From contig CAUJGJ010000185.1 in NCBI GenBank assembly GCA_963170055.1, positions 3,389,275 to 3,453,274 on the forward strand: DNA of 64,000 nt, read 5' to 3'. The notes below the pieces were generated by a model, which saw only the letters and a program-made list of their open reading frames with translations, ran no database searches and was not told the DNA's origin. Numbering within the stretch: the first letter of the stretch is position 1; each line of letters opens with the position of its first letter. Shown here in pieces: positions 51,494-63,238 of the stretch. Both the position numbers and the translations under genes were made by a program. This stretch comes from Halisarca cf. caerulea (Eukaryota > Porifera > Demospongiae > Chondrillida > Halisarcidae).

Positions 51494-52943
51494 AATTTCA
51501 TTTGTCATATCTTATGAACTTTGCCAATTTTGCGCTTTGCTTAATTTTAAAGTTATGTTTGAAACATTGTCTTTACGATAAAAATTATTGAAACTTTGCA
51601 ACATTTAAAACTTAACTTTCTTAGAAAGTTAAAATTAGAATTTCATTTGTCATATCTTATGAACTTTGCCAATTTTGCGCTTTGCCTAATTTTAAAGTTA
51701 TGTTGGTAACATTGTCTTTACGATAAAAATTATTCAAACTTTGTAACATTTAAAACTTAACTTTGTTAGAAAGTTAAAATTAGAATTTCATTTGTCATAT
51801 CTTATGAACTTTGCCCATTTTGCGCTTCGCCTAATTTTAAAGTTATGTTTGTAACAATGTCTTTACGATAAAAATTATTGAAACTTTGTAACATTTAAAA
51901 CTTAACTTTCTTAGAAAGTTAAAATTAGAATTTCATTTGTCATATCTTATGAACTTTGCCAATTTTGCGCTTTGCCTAATTTTAAAGTTATGTTGGTAAC
52001 ATTGTCTTTACGATAAAAATTATTCAAACTTTGTAACATTTAAAACTTAACTTTCTTAGAAAGTTAAAATTAGAATTTCATTTGTCATATCTTCTGAACT
52101 TTGCCAATTTTGCGCTTTGCCTAATTTTAAAGTTATGTTTGTCACAATGTCTTTACGATAAAAATTATTGAAACTTTGCAACATTTAAAACTTAACTTTC
52201 TTAGAAAGTTAAAATTAGAATTTCATTTGTCATATCTTATGAACTTTGCCAATTTTGCGCTTTGCCTAATTTTAAAGTTATGTTTGTAACAATGTCTTTA
52301 CGATAAATATTATTGAAACTTTGCAACATTTAAAACTTAACTTTCTTAGAAAGTTAAAATTAGAATTTCATTTGTCATATCTTATGAACTTTGCCAATTT
52401 TGCGCTTTGCTTAATTTTAAAGTTATGTTTGAAACATTGTCTTTACGATAAAAATTATTGAAACTTTGCAACATTTAAAACTTAACTTTCTTAGAAAGTT
52501 AAAATTAGAATTTCATTTGTCATATCTTATGAACTTTGCCAATTTTGCGCTTTGCCCAATTTTAAAGTTATGTTGGTAACATTGTCTTTACGATAAAAAT
52601 TATTCAAACTTTGTAACATTTAAAACTTAACTTTGTTAGAAAGTTAAAATTAGAATTTCATTTGTCATATCTTATGAACTTTGCCCATTTTGCGCTTCGC
52701 CTAATTTTAAAGTTATGTTTGTAACAATGTCTTTACGATAAAAATTATTGAAGCTTTGTAACATTTAAAACTTAACTTTCTTAGAAAGTTAAAATTAGAA
52801 TTTCATTTGTCATATCTTATGAACTTTGCCAATTTTGCGCTTTGCCTAATTTTAAAGTTATGTTGGTAACATTGTCTTTACGATAAAAATTATTCAAACT
52901 TTGTAACATTTAAAACTTAACTTTCTTAGAAAGTTAAAATTAG
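51494..52943 (+). repeat. B-A' then hexamer P-A-D-T-B-A' and P-A
   Basis: This stretch links the two dimer blocks: B (51494), A' (51639), the hexamer P-A-D-T-B-A' (51784-52653), then P (52654) and A (52799). The P at 52654 has GAAGCTTTG, shared with the P at 49464, which also leads into a D-T block. So the larger unit P-A-(D-T)n-B-A' is itself repeated with different n. Confidence 0.8.
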
Positions 52944-54828
52944 AATTTCATTTGTCATATCTTCTGAACTTTGCCAATTTTGCGCTTTGCCTAATTTTAA
53001 AGTTATGTTTGTCACAATGTCTTTACGATAAAAATTATTGAAACTTTGCAACATTTAAAACTTAACTTTCTTAGAAAGTTAAAATTAGAATTTCATTTGT
53101 CATATCTTATGAACTTTGCCAATTTTGCGCTTTGCCTAATTTTAAAGTTATGTTTGTAACAATGTCTTTACGATAAATATTATTCAAACTTTGTAACATT
53201 TAAAACTTAACTTTCTTAGAAAGTTAAAATTAGAATTTCATTTGTCATATCTTCTGAACTTTGCCAATTTTGCGCTTTGCCTAATTTTAAAGTTATGTTT
53301 GTCACAATGTCTTTACGATAAAAATTATTGAAACTTTGCAACATTTAAAACTTAACTTTCTTAGAAAGTTAAAATTAGAATTTCATTTGTCATATCTTAT
53401 GAACTTTGCCAATTTTGCGCTTTGCCTAATTTTAAAGTTATGTTTGTAACAATGTCTTTACGATAAATATTATTCAAACTTTGTAACATTTAAAACTTAA
53501 CTTTCTTAGAAAGTTAAAATTAGAATTTCATTTGTCATATCTTCTGAACTTTGCCAATTTTGCGCTTTGCCTAATTTTAAAGTTATGTTTGTCACAATGT
53601 CTTTACGATAAAAATTATTGAAACTTTGCAACATTTAAAACTTAACTTTCTTAGAAAGTTAAAATTAGAATTTCATTTGTCATATCTTATGAACTTTGCC
53701 AATTTTGCGCTTTGCCTAATTTTAAAGTTATGTTTGTAACAATGTCTTTACGATAAATATTATTGAAACTTTGCAACATTTAAAACTTAACTTTCTTAGA
53801 AAGTTAAAATTAGAATTTCATTTGTCATATCTTATGAACTTTGCCAATTTTGCGCTTTGCTTAATTTTAAAGTTCTGTTTGAAACATTGTCTTTACGATA
53901 AAAATTATTGAAACTTTGCAACATTTAAAACTTAACTTTCTTAGAAAGTTAAAATTAGAATTTCATTTGTCATATCTTCTGAACTTTGCCAATTTTGCGC
54001 TTTGCCTAATTTTAAAGTTATGTTTGTCACAATGTCTTTACGATAAAAATTATTGAAACTTTGCAACATTTAAAACTTAACTTTCTTAGAAAGTTAAAAT
54101 TAGAATTTCATTTGTCATATCTTATGAACTTTGCCAAATTTGCGCTTTGCCTAATTTTAAAGTTATGTTTGTAACAATGTCTTTACGATAAATATTATTC
54201 AAACTTTGTAACATTTAAAACTTAACTTTCTTAGAAAGTTAAAATTAGAATTTCATTTGTCATATCTTCTGAACTTTGCCAATTTTGCGCTTTGCCTAAT
54301 TTTAAAGTTATGTTTGTCACAATGTCTTTACGATAAAAATTATTGAAACTTTGCAACATTTAAAACTTAACTTTCTTAGAAAGTTAAAATTAGAATTTCA
54401 TTTGTCATATCTTATGAACTTTGCCAATTTTGCGCTTTGCCTAATTTTAAAGTTATGTTTGTAACAATGTCTTTACGATAAATATTATTGAAACTTTGCA
54501 ACATTTAAAACTTAACTTTCTTAGAAAGTTAAAATTAGAATTTCATTTGTCATATCTTATGAACTTTGCCAATTTTGCGCTTTGCTTAATTTTAAAGTTC
54601 TGTTTGAAACATTGTCTTTACGATAAAAATTATTGAAACTTTGCAACATTTAAAACTTAACTTTCTTAGAAAGTTAAAATTAGAATTTCATTTGTCATAT
54701 CTTATGAACTTTGCCAATTTTGCGCTTTGCCAAATTTTAAAGTTATGTTGGTAACATTGTCTTTACGATAAAAATTATTCAAACTTTGTAACATTTAAAA
54801 CTTAACTTTGTTAGAAAGTTAAAATTAG
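52944..54828 (+). repeat. Second D-T dimer block plus duplicated B variant
   Basis: Three D-T dimers occupy 52944-53813. A B monomer with AAGTTCTG (53814) follows, then two more D-T dimers (53959-54538), a second B with AAGTTCTG (54539) and A' with GCCAAATTTT (54684). The AAGTTCTG change is shared by just these two B monomers 725 bp apart, so the D-T-D-T-B segment was duplicated as a unit. Confidence 0.85.
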
Positions 54829-56568
54829 AATTTCATTTGTCATATCTTATGAACTTTGCCCATTTTGCGCTTCGCCTAATTTTAAAGTTATGTTTGTAAC
54901 AATGTCTTTACGATAAAAATTATTGAAACTTTGTAACATTTAAAACTTAACTTTCTTAGAAAGTTAAAATTAGAATTTCATTTGTCATATCTTATGAACT
55001 TTGCCAATTTTGCGCTTTGCCTAATTTTAAAGTTATGTTGGTAACATTGTCTTTACGATAAAAATTATTCAAACTTTGTAACATTTAAAACTTAACTTTC
55101 TTAGAAAGTTAAAATTAGAATTTCATTTGTCATATCTTCTGAACTTTGCCAATTTTGCGCTTTGCCTAATTTTAAAGTTATGTTTGTCACAATGTCTTTA
55201 CGATAAAAATTATTGAAACTTTGCAACATTTAAAACTTAACTTTCTTAGAAAGTTAAAATTAGAATTTCATTTGTCATATCTTATGAACTTTGCCAATTT
55301 TGCGCTTTGCCTAATTTTAAAGTTATGTTTGTAACAATGTCTTTACGATAAATATTATTGAAACTTTGCAACATTTAAAACTTAACTTTCTTAGAAAGTT
55401 AAAATTAGAATTTCATTTGTCATATCTTATGAACTTTGCCAATTTTGCGCTTTGCTTAATTTTAAAGTTATGTTTGAAACATTGTCTTTACGATAAAAAT
55501 TATTGAAACTTTGCAACATTTAAAACTTAACTTTCTTAGAAAGTTAAAATTAGAATTTCATTTGTCATATCTTATGAACTTTGCCAATTTTGCGCTTTGC
55601 CTAATTTTAAAGTTATGTTGGTAACATTGTCTTTACGATAAAAATTATTCAAACTTTGTAACATTTAAAACTTAACTTTCTTAGAAAGTTAAAATTAGAA
55701 TTTCATTTGTCATATCTTATGAACTTTGCCCATTTTGCGCTTCGCCTAATTTTAAAGTTATGTTTGTAACAATGTCTTTACGATAAAAATTATTGAAACT
55801 TTGTAACATTTAAAACTTAACTTTCTTAGAAAGTTAAAATTAGAATTTCATTTGTCATATCTTATGTACTTTGCCAATTTTGCGCTTTGCCTAATTTTAA
55901 AGTTATGTTGGTAACATTGTCTTTACGATAAAAATTATTCAAACTTTGTAACATTTAAAACTTAACTTTCTTAGAAAGTTAAAATTAGAATTTCATTTGT
56001 CATATCTTCTGAACTTTGCCAATTTTGCGCTTTGCCTAATTTTAAAGTTATGTTTGTCACAATGTCTTTACGATAAAAATTATTGAAACTTTGCAACATT
56101 TAAAACTTAACTTTCTTAGAAAGTTAAAATTAGAATTTCATTTGTCATATCTTATGAACTTTGCCAATTTTGCGCTTTGCCTAATTTTAAAGTTATGTTT
56201 GTAACAATGTCTTTACGATAAATATTATTGAAACTTTGCAACATTTAAAACTTAACTTTCTTAGAAAGTTAAAATTAGAATTTCATTTGTCATATCTTAT
56301 GAACTTTGCCAATTTTGCGCTTTGCTTAATTTTAAAGTTATGTTTGAAACATTGTCTTTACGATAAAAATTATTGAAACTTTGCAACATTTAAAACTTAA
56401 CTTTCTTAGAAAGTTAAAATTAGAATTTCATTTGTCATATCTTATGAACTTTGCCAATTTTGCGCTTTGCCTAATTTTAAAGTTATGTTGGTAACATTGT
56501 CTTTACGATAAAAATTATTCAAACTTTGTAACATTTAAAACTTAACTTTGTTAGAAAGTTAAAATTAG
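54829..56568 (+). repeat. Hexamer higher-order repeat P-A-D-T-B-A, 870 bp, two tandem copies
   Basis: Units are 54829-55698 and 55699-56568. Order: P, A, Ctg-D, T(ATTATTG), B(GCTTAA), then A with TTTCTTAG in the first unit and A' with TTTGTTAG in the second. The same hexamer occurs at 48594-49463 and 51784-52653. It is the basic unit of the 43-58 kb zone. Confidence 0.9.
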
Positions 56569-58308
56569 AATTTCATTTGTCATATCTTATGAACTTTGCC
56601 CATTTTGCGCTTCGCCTAATTTTAAAGTTATGTTTGTAACAATGTCTTTACGATAAAAATTATTGAAACTTTGTAACATTTAAAACTTAACTTTCTTAGA
56701 AAGTTAAAATTAGAATTTCATTTGTCATATCTTATGAACTTTGCCAATTTTGCGCTTTGCCTAATTTTAAAGTTATGTTTGTAACAATGTCTTTACGATA
56801 AAAATTATTGAAACTTTGCAACATTTAAAACTTAACTTTCTTAGAAAGTTAAAATTAGAATTTCATTTGTCATATCTTATGAACTTTGCCAATTTTGCGC
56901 TTTGCCTAATTTTAAACTTATGTTGGTAACATTGTCTTTACGATAAAGATTATTCAAAATTTGTAACATTTAAAACTTAACTTTCTTAGAAAGTTAAAAT
57001 TAGAATTTCATTTGTCATATCTTATGAACTTTGCCAATTTTGCGCTTTGCCTAATTTTAAAGTTATGTTGGTAACATTGTCTTTACGATAAAAATTATTC
57101 AAACTTTGTAACATTTAAAACTTAACTTTGTTAGAAAGTTAAAATTAGAATTTCATTTGTCATATCTTATGAACTTTGCCCATTTTGCGCTTCGCCTAAT
57201 TTTAAAGTTATGTTTGTAACAATGTCTTTACGATAAAAATTATTGAAACTTTGTAACATTTAAAACTTTACTTTCTTAGAAAGTTAAAATTAGAATTTCA
57301 TTTGTCATATCTTATGAACTTTGCCAATTTTGCGCTTTGCCTAATTTTAAAGTTATGTTTGTAACAATGTCTTTACGATAAAAATTATTGAAACTTTGCA
57401 ACATTTAAAACTTAACTTTCTTAGAAAGTTAAAATTAGAATTTCATTTGTCATATCTTATGAACTTTGCCAATTTTGCGCTTTGCCTAATTTTAAACTTA
57501 TGTTGGTAACATTGTCTTTACGATAAAGATTATTCAAACTTTGTAACATTTAAAACTTAACTTTCTTAGAAAGTTAAAATTAGAATTTCATTTGTCATAT
57601 CTTATGAACTTTGCCAATTTTGCGCTTTGCCTAATTTTAAAGTTATGTTGGTAACATTGTCTTTACGATAAAAATTATTCAAACTTTGTAACATTTAAAA
57701 CTTAACTTTGTTAGAAAGTTAAAATTAGAATTTCATTTGTCATATCTTATGAACTTTGCCCATTTTGCGCTTCGCCTAATTTTAAAGTTATGTTTGTAAC
57801 AATGTCTTTACGATAAAAATTATTGAAACTTTGTAACATTTAAAACTTTACTTTCTTAGAAAGTTAAAATTAGAATTTCATTTGTCATATCTTATGAACT
57901 TTGCCAATTTTGCGCTTTGCCTAATTTTAAAGTTATGTTTGTAACAATGTCTTTACGATAAAAATTATTGAAACTTTGCAACATTTAAAACTTAACTTTC
58001 TTAGAAAGTTAAAATTAGAATTTCATTTGTCATATCTTATGAACTTTGCCAATTTTGCGCTTTGCCTAATTTTAAACTTATGTTGGTAACATTGTCTTTA
58101 CGATAAAGATTATTCAAACTTTGTAACATTTAAAACTTAACTTTCTTAGAAAGTTAAAATTAGAATTTCATTTGTCATATCTTATGAACTTTGCCAATTT
58201 TGCGCTTTGCCTAATTTTAAAGTTATGTTGGTAACATTGTCTTTACGATAAAAATTATTCAAACTTTGTAACATTTAAAACTTAACTTTCTTAGAAAGTT
58301 AAAATTAG
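56569..58308 (+). repeat. Tetramer higher-order repeat P-C-K-A', 580 bp, three tandem copies
   Basis: Units are 56569-57148, 57149-57728 and 57729-58308. The last two share AACTTTACTTTC in the P monomer (near 57264 and 57844); the same change occurs near 46969. The first unit has CAAAATTTG near 56956. The final monomer is A with TTTCTTAG. Sequence order matches the 24.8-29.0 kb tetramers, 28 kb away. Confidence 0.9.
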
Positions 58309-60048
58309 AATTTCATTTGTCATATCTTCTGAACTTTGCCAATTTTGCGCTTTGCCTAATTTTAAAGTTATGTTTGTCACAATGTCTTTACGATAAAAAT
58401 TATTGAAACTTTGCAACATTTAAAACTTAACTTTCTTAGAAAGTTAAAATTAGAATTTCATTTGTCATATCTTATGAACTTTGCCAATTTTGCGCTTTGC
58501 CTAATTTTAAAGTTATGTTTGTAACAATGTCTTTACGATAAATATTATTGAAACTTTGCAACATTTAAAACTTAACTTTCTTAGAAAGTTAAAATTAGAA
58601 TTTCATTTGTCATATCTTATGAACTTTGCCAATTTTGCGCTTTGCTTAATTTTAAAGTTATGTTTGAAACATTGTCTTTACGATAAAAATTATTGAAACT
58701 TTGCAACATTTAAAACTTAACTTTCTTAGAAAGTTAAAATTAGAATTTCATTTGTCATATCTTATGAACTTTGCCAATTTTGCGCTTTGCCTAATTTTAA
58801 AGTTATGTTGGTAACATTGTCTTTACGATAAAAATTATTCAAACTTTGTAACATTTAAAACTTAACTTTGTTAGAAAGTTAAAATTAGAATTTCATTTGT
58901 CATATCTTATGAACTTTGCCAATTTTGCGCTTTGCCTAATTTTAAAGTTATGTTTGTAACAATGTCTTTACGATAAAAATTATTGAAACTTTGCAACATT
59001 TAAAACTTAACTTTCTTAGAAAGTTAAAATTAGAATTTCATTTGTCATATCTTATGAACTTTGCCAATTTTGCGCTTTGCCTAATTTTAAAGTTATGTTG
59101 GTAACATTGTCTTTACGATAAAGATTATTCAAACTTTGTAACATTTAAAACTTAACTTTCTTAGAAAGTTAAAATTAGAATTTCATTTGTCATATCTTAT
59201 GAACTTTGCCAATTTTGCGCTTTGCCTAATTTTAAAGTTATGTTTGTAACAATGTCTTTACGATAAAAATTATTGAAACTTTGCAACATTTAAAACTTAA
59301 CTTTCTTAGAAAGTTAAAATTAGAATTTCATTTGTCATATCTTATGAACTTTGCCAATTTTGCGCTTTGCCTAATTTTAAACTTATGTTGGTAACATTGT
59401 CTTTACGATAAAGATTATTCAAACTTTGTAACATTTAAAACTTAACTTTCTTAGAAAGTTAAAATTAGAATTTCATTTGTCATATCTTATGAACTTTGCC
59501 AATTTTGCGCTTTGCCTAATTTTAAAGTTATGTAGGTAACATTGTCTTTACGATAAAAATTATTCAAACTTTGTAACATTTAAAACTTAACTTTCTTAGA
59601 AAGTTAAAATTAGAATTTCATTTGTCATATCTTCTGAACTTTGCCAATTTTGCGCTTTGCCTAATTTTAAAGTTATGTTTGTCACAATGTCTTTACGATA
59701 AAAATTATTCAAACTTTGCAACATTTAAAACTTAACTTTCTTAGAAAGTTAAAATTAGAATTTCATTTGTCATATCTTATGAACTTTGCCAATTTTGCGC
59801 TTTGCCTAATTTTAAAGTTATGTTGGTAACATTGTCTTTACGATAAAAATTATTCAAACTTTGTAACATTTAAAACTTAACTTTCTTAGAAAGTTAAAAT
59901 TAGAATTTCATTTGTCATATCTTATGAACTTTGCCAATTTTGCGCTTTGCCTAATTTTAAACTTATGTTGGTAACATTGTCTTTACGATAAAGATTATTC
60001 AAACTTTGTAACATTTAAAACTTAACTTTCTTAGAAAGTTAAAATTAG
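58309..60048 (+). repeat. Array stretch D-T-B-A' then alternating C, A and K
   Basis: Twelve monomers: Ctg-D, T, B, A', C, A(AAAGATT), C, K(AAAGATT), A (with TATGTAGG near 59531), Ctg-D with ATTATTC, A, K(AAAGATT). The first four complete the hexamer pattern after the last tetramer. The T monomer at 58454 is the last one in the window. Confidence 0.65.
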
Positions 60049-63000
60049 AATTTCATTTGTCATATCTTATGAACTTTGCCAATTTTGCGCTTTGCCTAAT
60101 TTTGAAGTTATGTTGGTAACATTGTCTTTACGATAAAAATTATTCAAACTTTGTAACATTTAAAACTTAACTTTCTTAGAAAGTTAAAATTAAAATTTCA
60201 TTTGTCATATCTTCTGAACTTTGCCAATTTTGCGCTTTGCCTAATTTTAAAGTTATGTTTGAAACATTGTCTTTACGATAAAAATTATTCAAACTTTGTA
60301 ACATTTAAAACTTAACTTTCTTAGAAAGTTAAAATTAGAATTTCATTTGTCATATCTTATGAACTTTGCCAATTTTGCGCTTTGCCTAATTTTAATGTTA
60401 TGTTTGTAACAATGTCTTTACGATAAAAATTATTCAAACTTTGTAACATTTAAAACTTAACTTTCTTAGAAAGTTAAAATTAGAATTTCATTTGTCATAT
60501 CTTATGAACTTTGCCAATTTTGCGCTTTGCCTAATTTTAAAGTTATGTTTGTAACAATGTCTTTACGATAAAAATTATTGAAACTTTGCAACATTTAAAA
60601 CTTAACTTTCTTAGAAAGTTAAAATTAGAATTTCATTTGTCATATCTTCTGAACTTTGCCAATTTTGCGCTTTGCCTAATTTTAAACTTATGTTGGTAAC
60701 ATTGTCTTTACGATAAAAATTATTCAAACTTTGTAACATTTAAAACTTAACTTTCTTAGAAAGTTAAAATTAGAATTTCATTTGTCATATCTTATGAACT
60801 TTTCCAATTTTGCGCTTTGCTTAATTTTAAAGTTATGTTTGAAACATTGTCTTTACGATAAAAATTATTGAAACTTTGTAACATTTAAAACTTAACTTTC
60901 TTAGAAAGTTAAAATTAGAATTTCATTTGTCATATCTTCTGAACTTTGCCAATTTTGCGCTTTCCCTAATTTTAAAGTTATGTTGGTAACATTGTCTTTA
61001 CGATAAAAATTATTCAAACTTTGTAACATTTAAAACTTAACTTTCTTAGAAAGTTAAAATTAGAATTTCATTTGTCATATCTTATGAACTTTTCCAATTT
61101 TGCGCTTTGCCTAATTTTAAACTTATGTTGGTAACATTGTCTTTACGATAAAGATTATTCAAACTTTGTAACATTTAAAACTTAACTTTCTTAGAAAGTT
61201 AAAATTAGAATTTCATTTGTCATATCTTATGAACTTTGCCAATTTTGCGCTTTGCCTAATTTTGAAGTTATGTTGGTAACATTGTCTTTACGATAAAAAT
61301 TATTCAAACTTTGTAACATTTAAAACTTAACTTTCTTAGAAAGTTAAAATTAAAATTTCATTTGTCATATCTTCTGAACTTTGCCAATTTTGCGCTTTGC
61401 CTAATTTTAAAGTTATGTTTGAAACATTGTCTTTACGATAAAAATTATTCAAACTTTGTAACATTTAAAACTTAACTTTCTTAGAAAGTTAAAATTAGAA
61501 TTTCATTTGTCATATCTTATGAACTTTGCCAATTTTGCGCTTTGCCTAATTTTAAAGTTATGTTTGTACCAATGTCTTTACGATAAAAATTATTCAAACT
61601 TTGTAACATTTAAAACTTAACTTTCTTAGAAAGTTAAAATTAGAATTTCATTTGTCATATCTTATGAACTTTGCCAATTTTGCGCTTTGCCTAATTTTAA
61701 AGTTATGTTTGTAACAATGTCTTTACGATAAAAATTATTGAAACTTTGCAACATTTAAAACTTAACTTTCTTAGAAAGTTAAAATTAGAATTTCATTTGT
61801 CATATCTTCTGAACTTTGCCAATTTTGCGCTTTGCCTAATTTTAAACTTATGTTGGTAACATTGTCTTTACGATAAAAATTATTCAAACTTTGTAACATT
61901 TAAAACTTAACTTTCTTAGAAAGTTAAAATTAGAATTTCATTTGTCATATCTTATGAACTTTTCCAATTTTGCGCTTTGCTTAATTTTAAAGTTATGTTT
62001 GAAACATTGTCTTTACGATAAAAATTATTCAAACTTTGTAACATTTAAAACTTAACTTTCTTAGAAAGTTAAAATTAGAATTTCATTTGTCATATCTTCT
62101 GAACTTTGCCAATTTTGCGCTTTGCCTAATTTTAAAGTTATGTTTGTCACAATGTCTTTACGATAAAAATTATTGAAACTTTGCAACATTTAAAACTTAA
62201 CTTTCTTAGAAAGTTAAAATTAGAATTTCATTTGTCATATCTTATGAACTTTGCCAATTTTGCGCTTTGCCTAATTTTAAAGTTATGTTGGTAACATTGT
62301 CTTTACGATAAAAATTATTCAAACTTTGTAACATTTAAAACTTAACTTTCTTAGAAAGTTAAAATTAGAATTTCATTTGTCATATCTTATGAACTTTGCC
62401 AATTTTGCGCTTTGCCTAATTTTAAAGTTATGTTTGTAACAATGTCTTTACGATAAAAATTATTCAAACTTTGTAACATTTAAAACTTAACTTTCTTAGA
62501 AAGTTAAAATTAGAATTTCATTTGTCATATCTTATGAACTTTGCCAATTTTGCGCTTTGCTTAATTTTAAAGTTGTGTTTGAAACATTGTCTTTACGATA
62601 AAAATTATTGAAACTTTGTAACATTTAAAACTTAACTTTCTTAGAAAGTTAAAATTAGAATTTCATTTGTCATATCTTCTGAACTTTGCCAATTTTGCGC
62701 TTTGCCTAATTTTAAACTTATGTTGGTAACATTGTCTTTACGATAAAAATTATTCAAACTTTGTAACATTTAAAACTTAACTTTCTTAGAAAGTTAAAAT
62801 TAGAATTTCATTTGTCATATCTTATGAACTTTTCCAATTTTGCGCTTTGCCTAATTTTAAACTTATGTTGGTAACATTGTCTTTACGATAAAAATTATTG
62901 AAACTTTGTAACATTTAAAACTTAACTTTCTTAGAAAGTTAAAATTAGAATTTCATTTCTCATATCTTCTGAACTTTGCCAATTTTGCGCTTTCCCTAAT

Positions 63001-63238
63001 TTTAAAGTTATGTTGGTAACATTGTCTTTACGATAAAAATTATTCAAACTTTGTAACATTTAAAACTTAACTTTCTTAGAAAGTTAAAATTAGAATTTCA
63101 TTTGTCATATCTTCTGAACTTTGCCAATTTTGCGCTTTGCCTAATTTTAAAGTTATGTTGGTAACATTGTCTTTACGATAAAGATTATTCAAACTTTGTA
63201 ACATTTAAAACTTAACTTTCTTAGAAAGTTAAAATTAG
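60049..63238 (+). repeat. Octamer (1160 bp) followed by a 14-monomer version (2030 bp)
   Basis: Unit 1 is 60049-61208: A(G56), Ctg-B, C, C, Ctg-K, B(TTTTCC), Ctg-A with TTTCCCTAA, K(AAAGATT). Unit 2 is 61209-63238: the same first six types, then six more monomers (Ctg-D, A, C, G, Ctg-K, K), then the TTTCCCTAA monomer and an A(AAAGATT). A third copy begins at 63239. The TTTAATGTTATG change links the C monomers of copies 1 and 3 (60393 and 63583). Confidence 0.85.
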
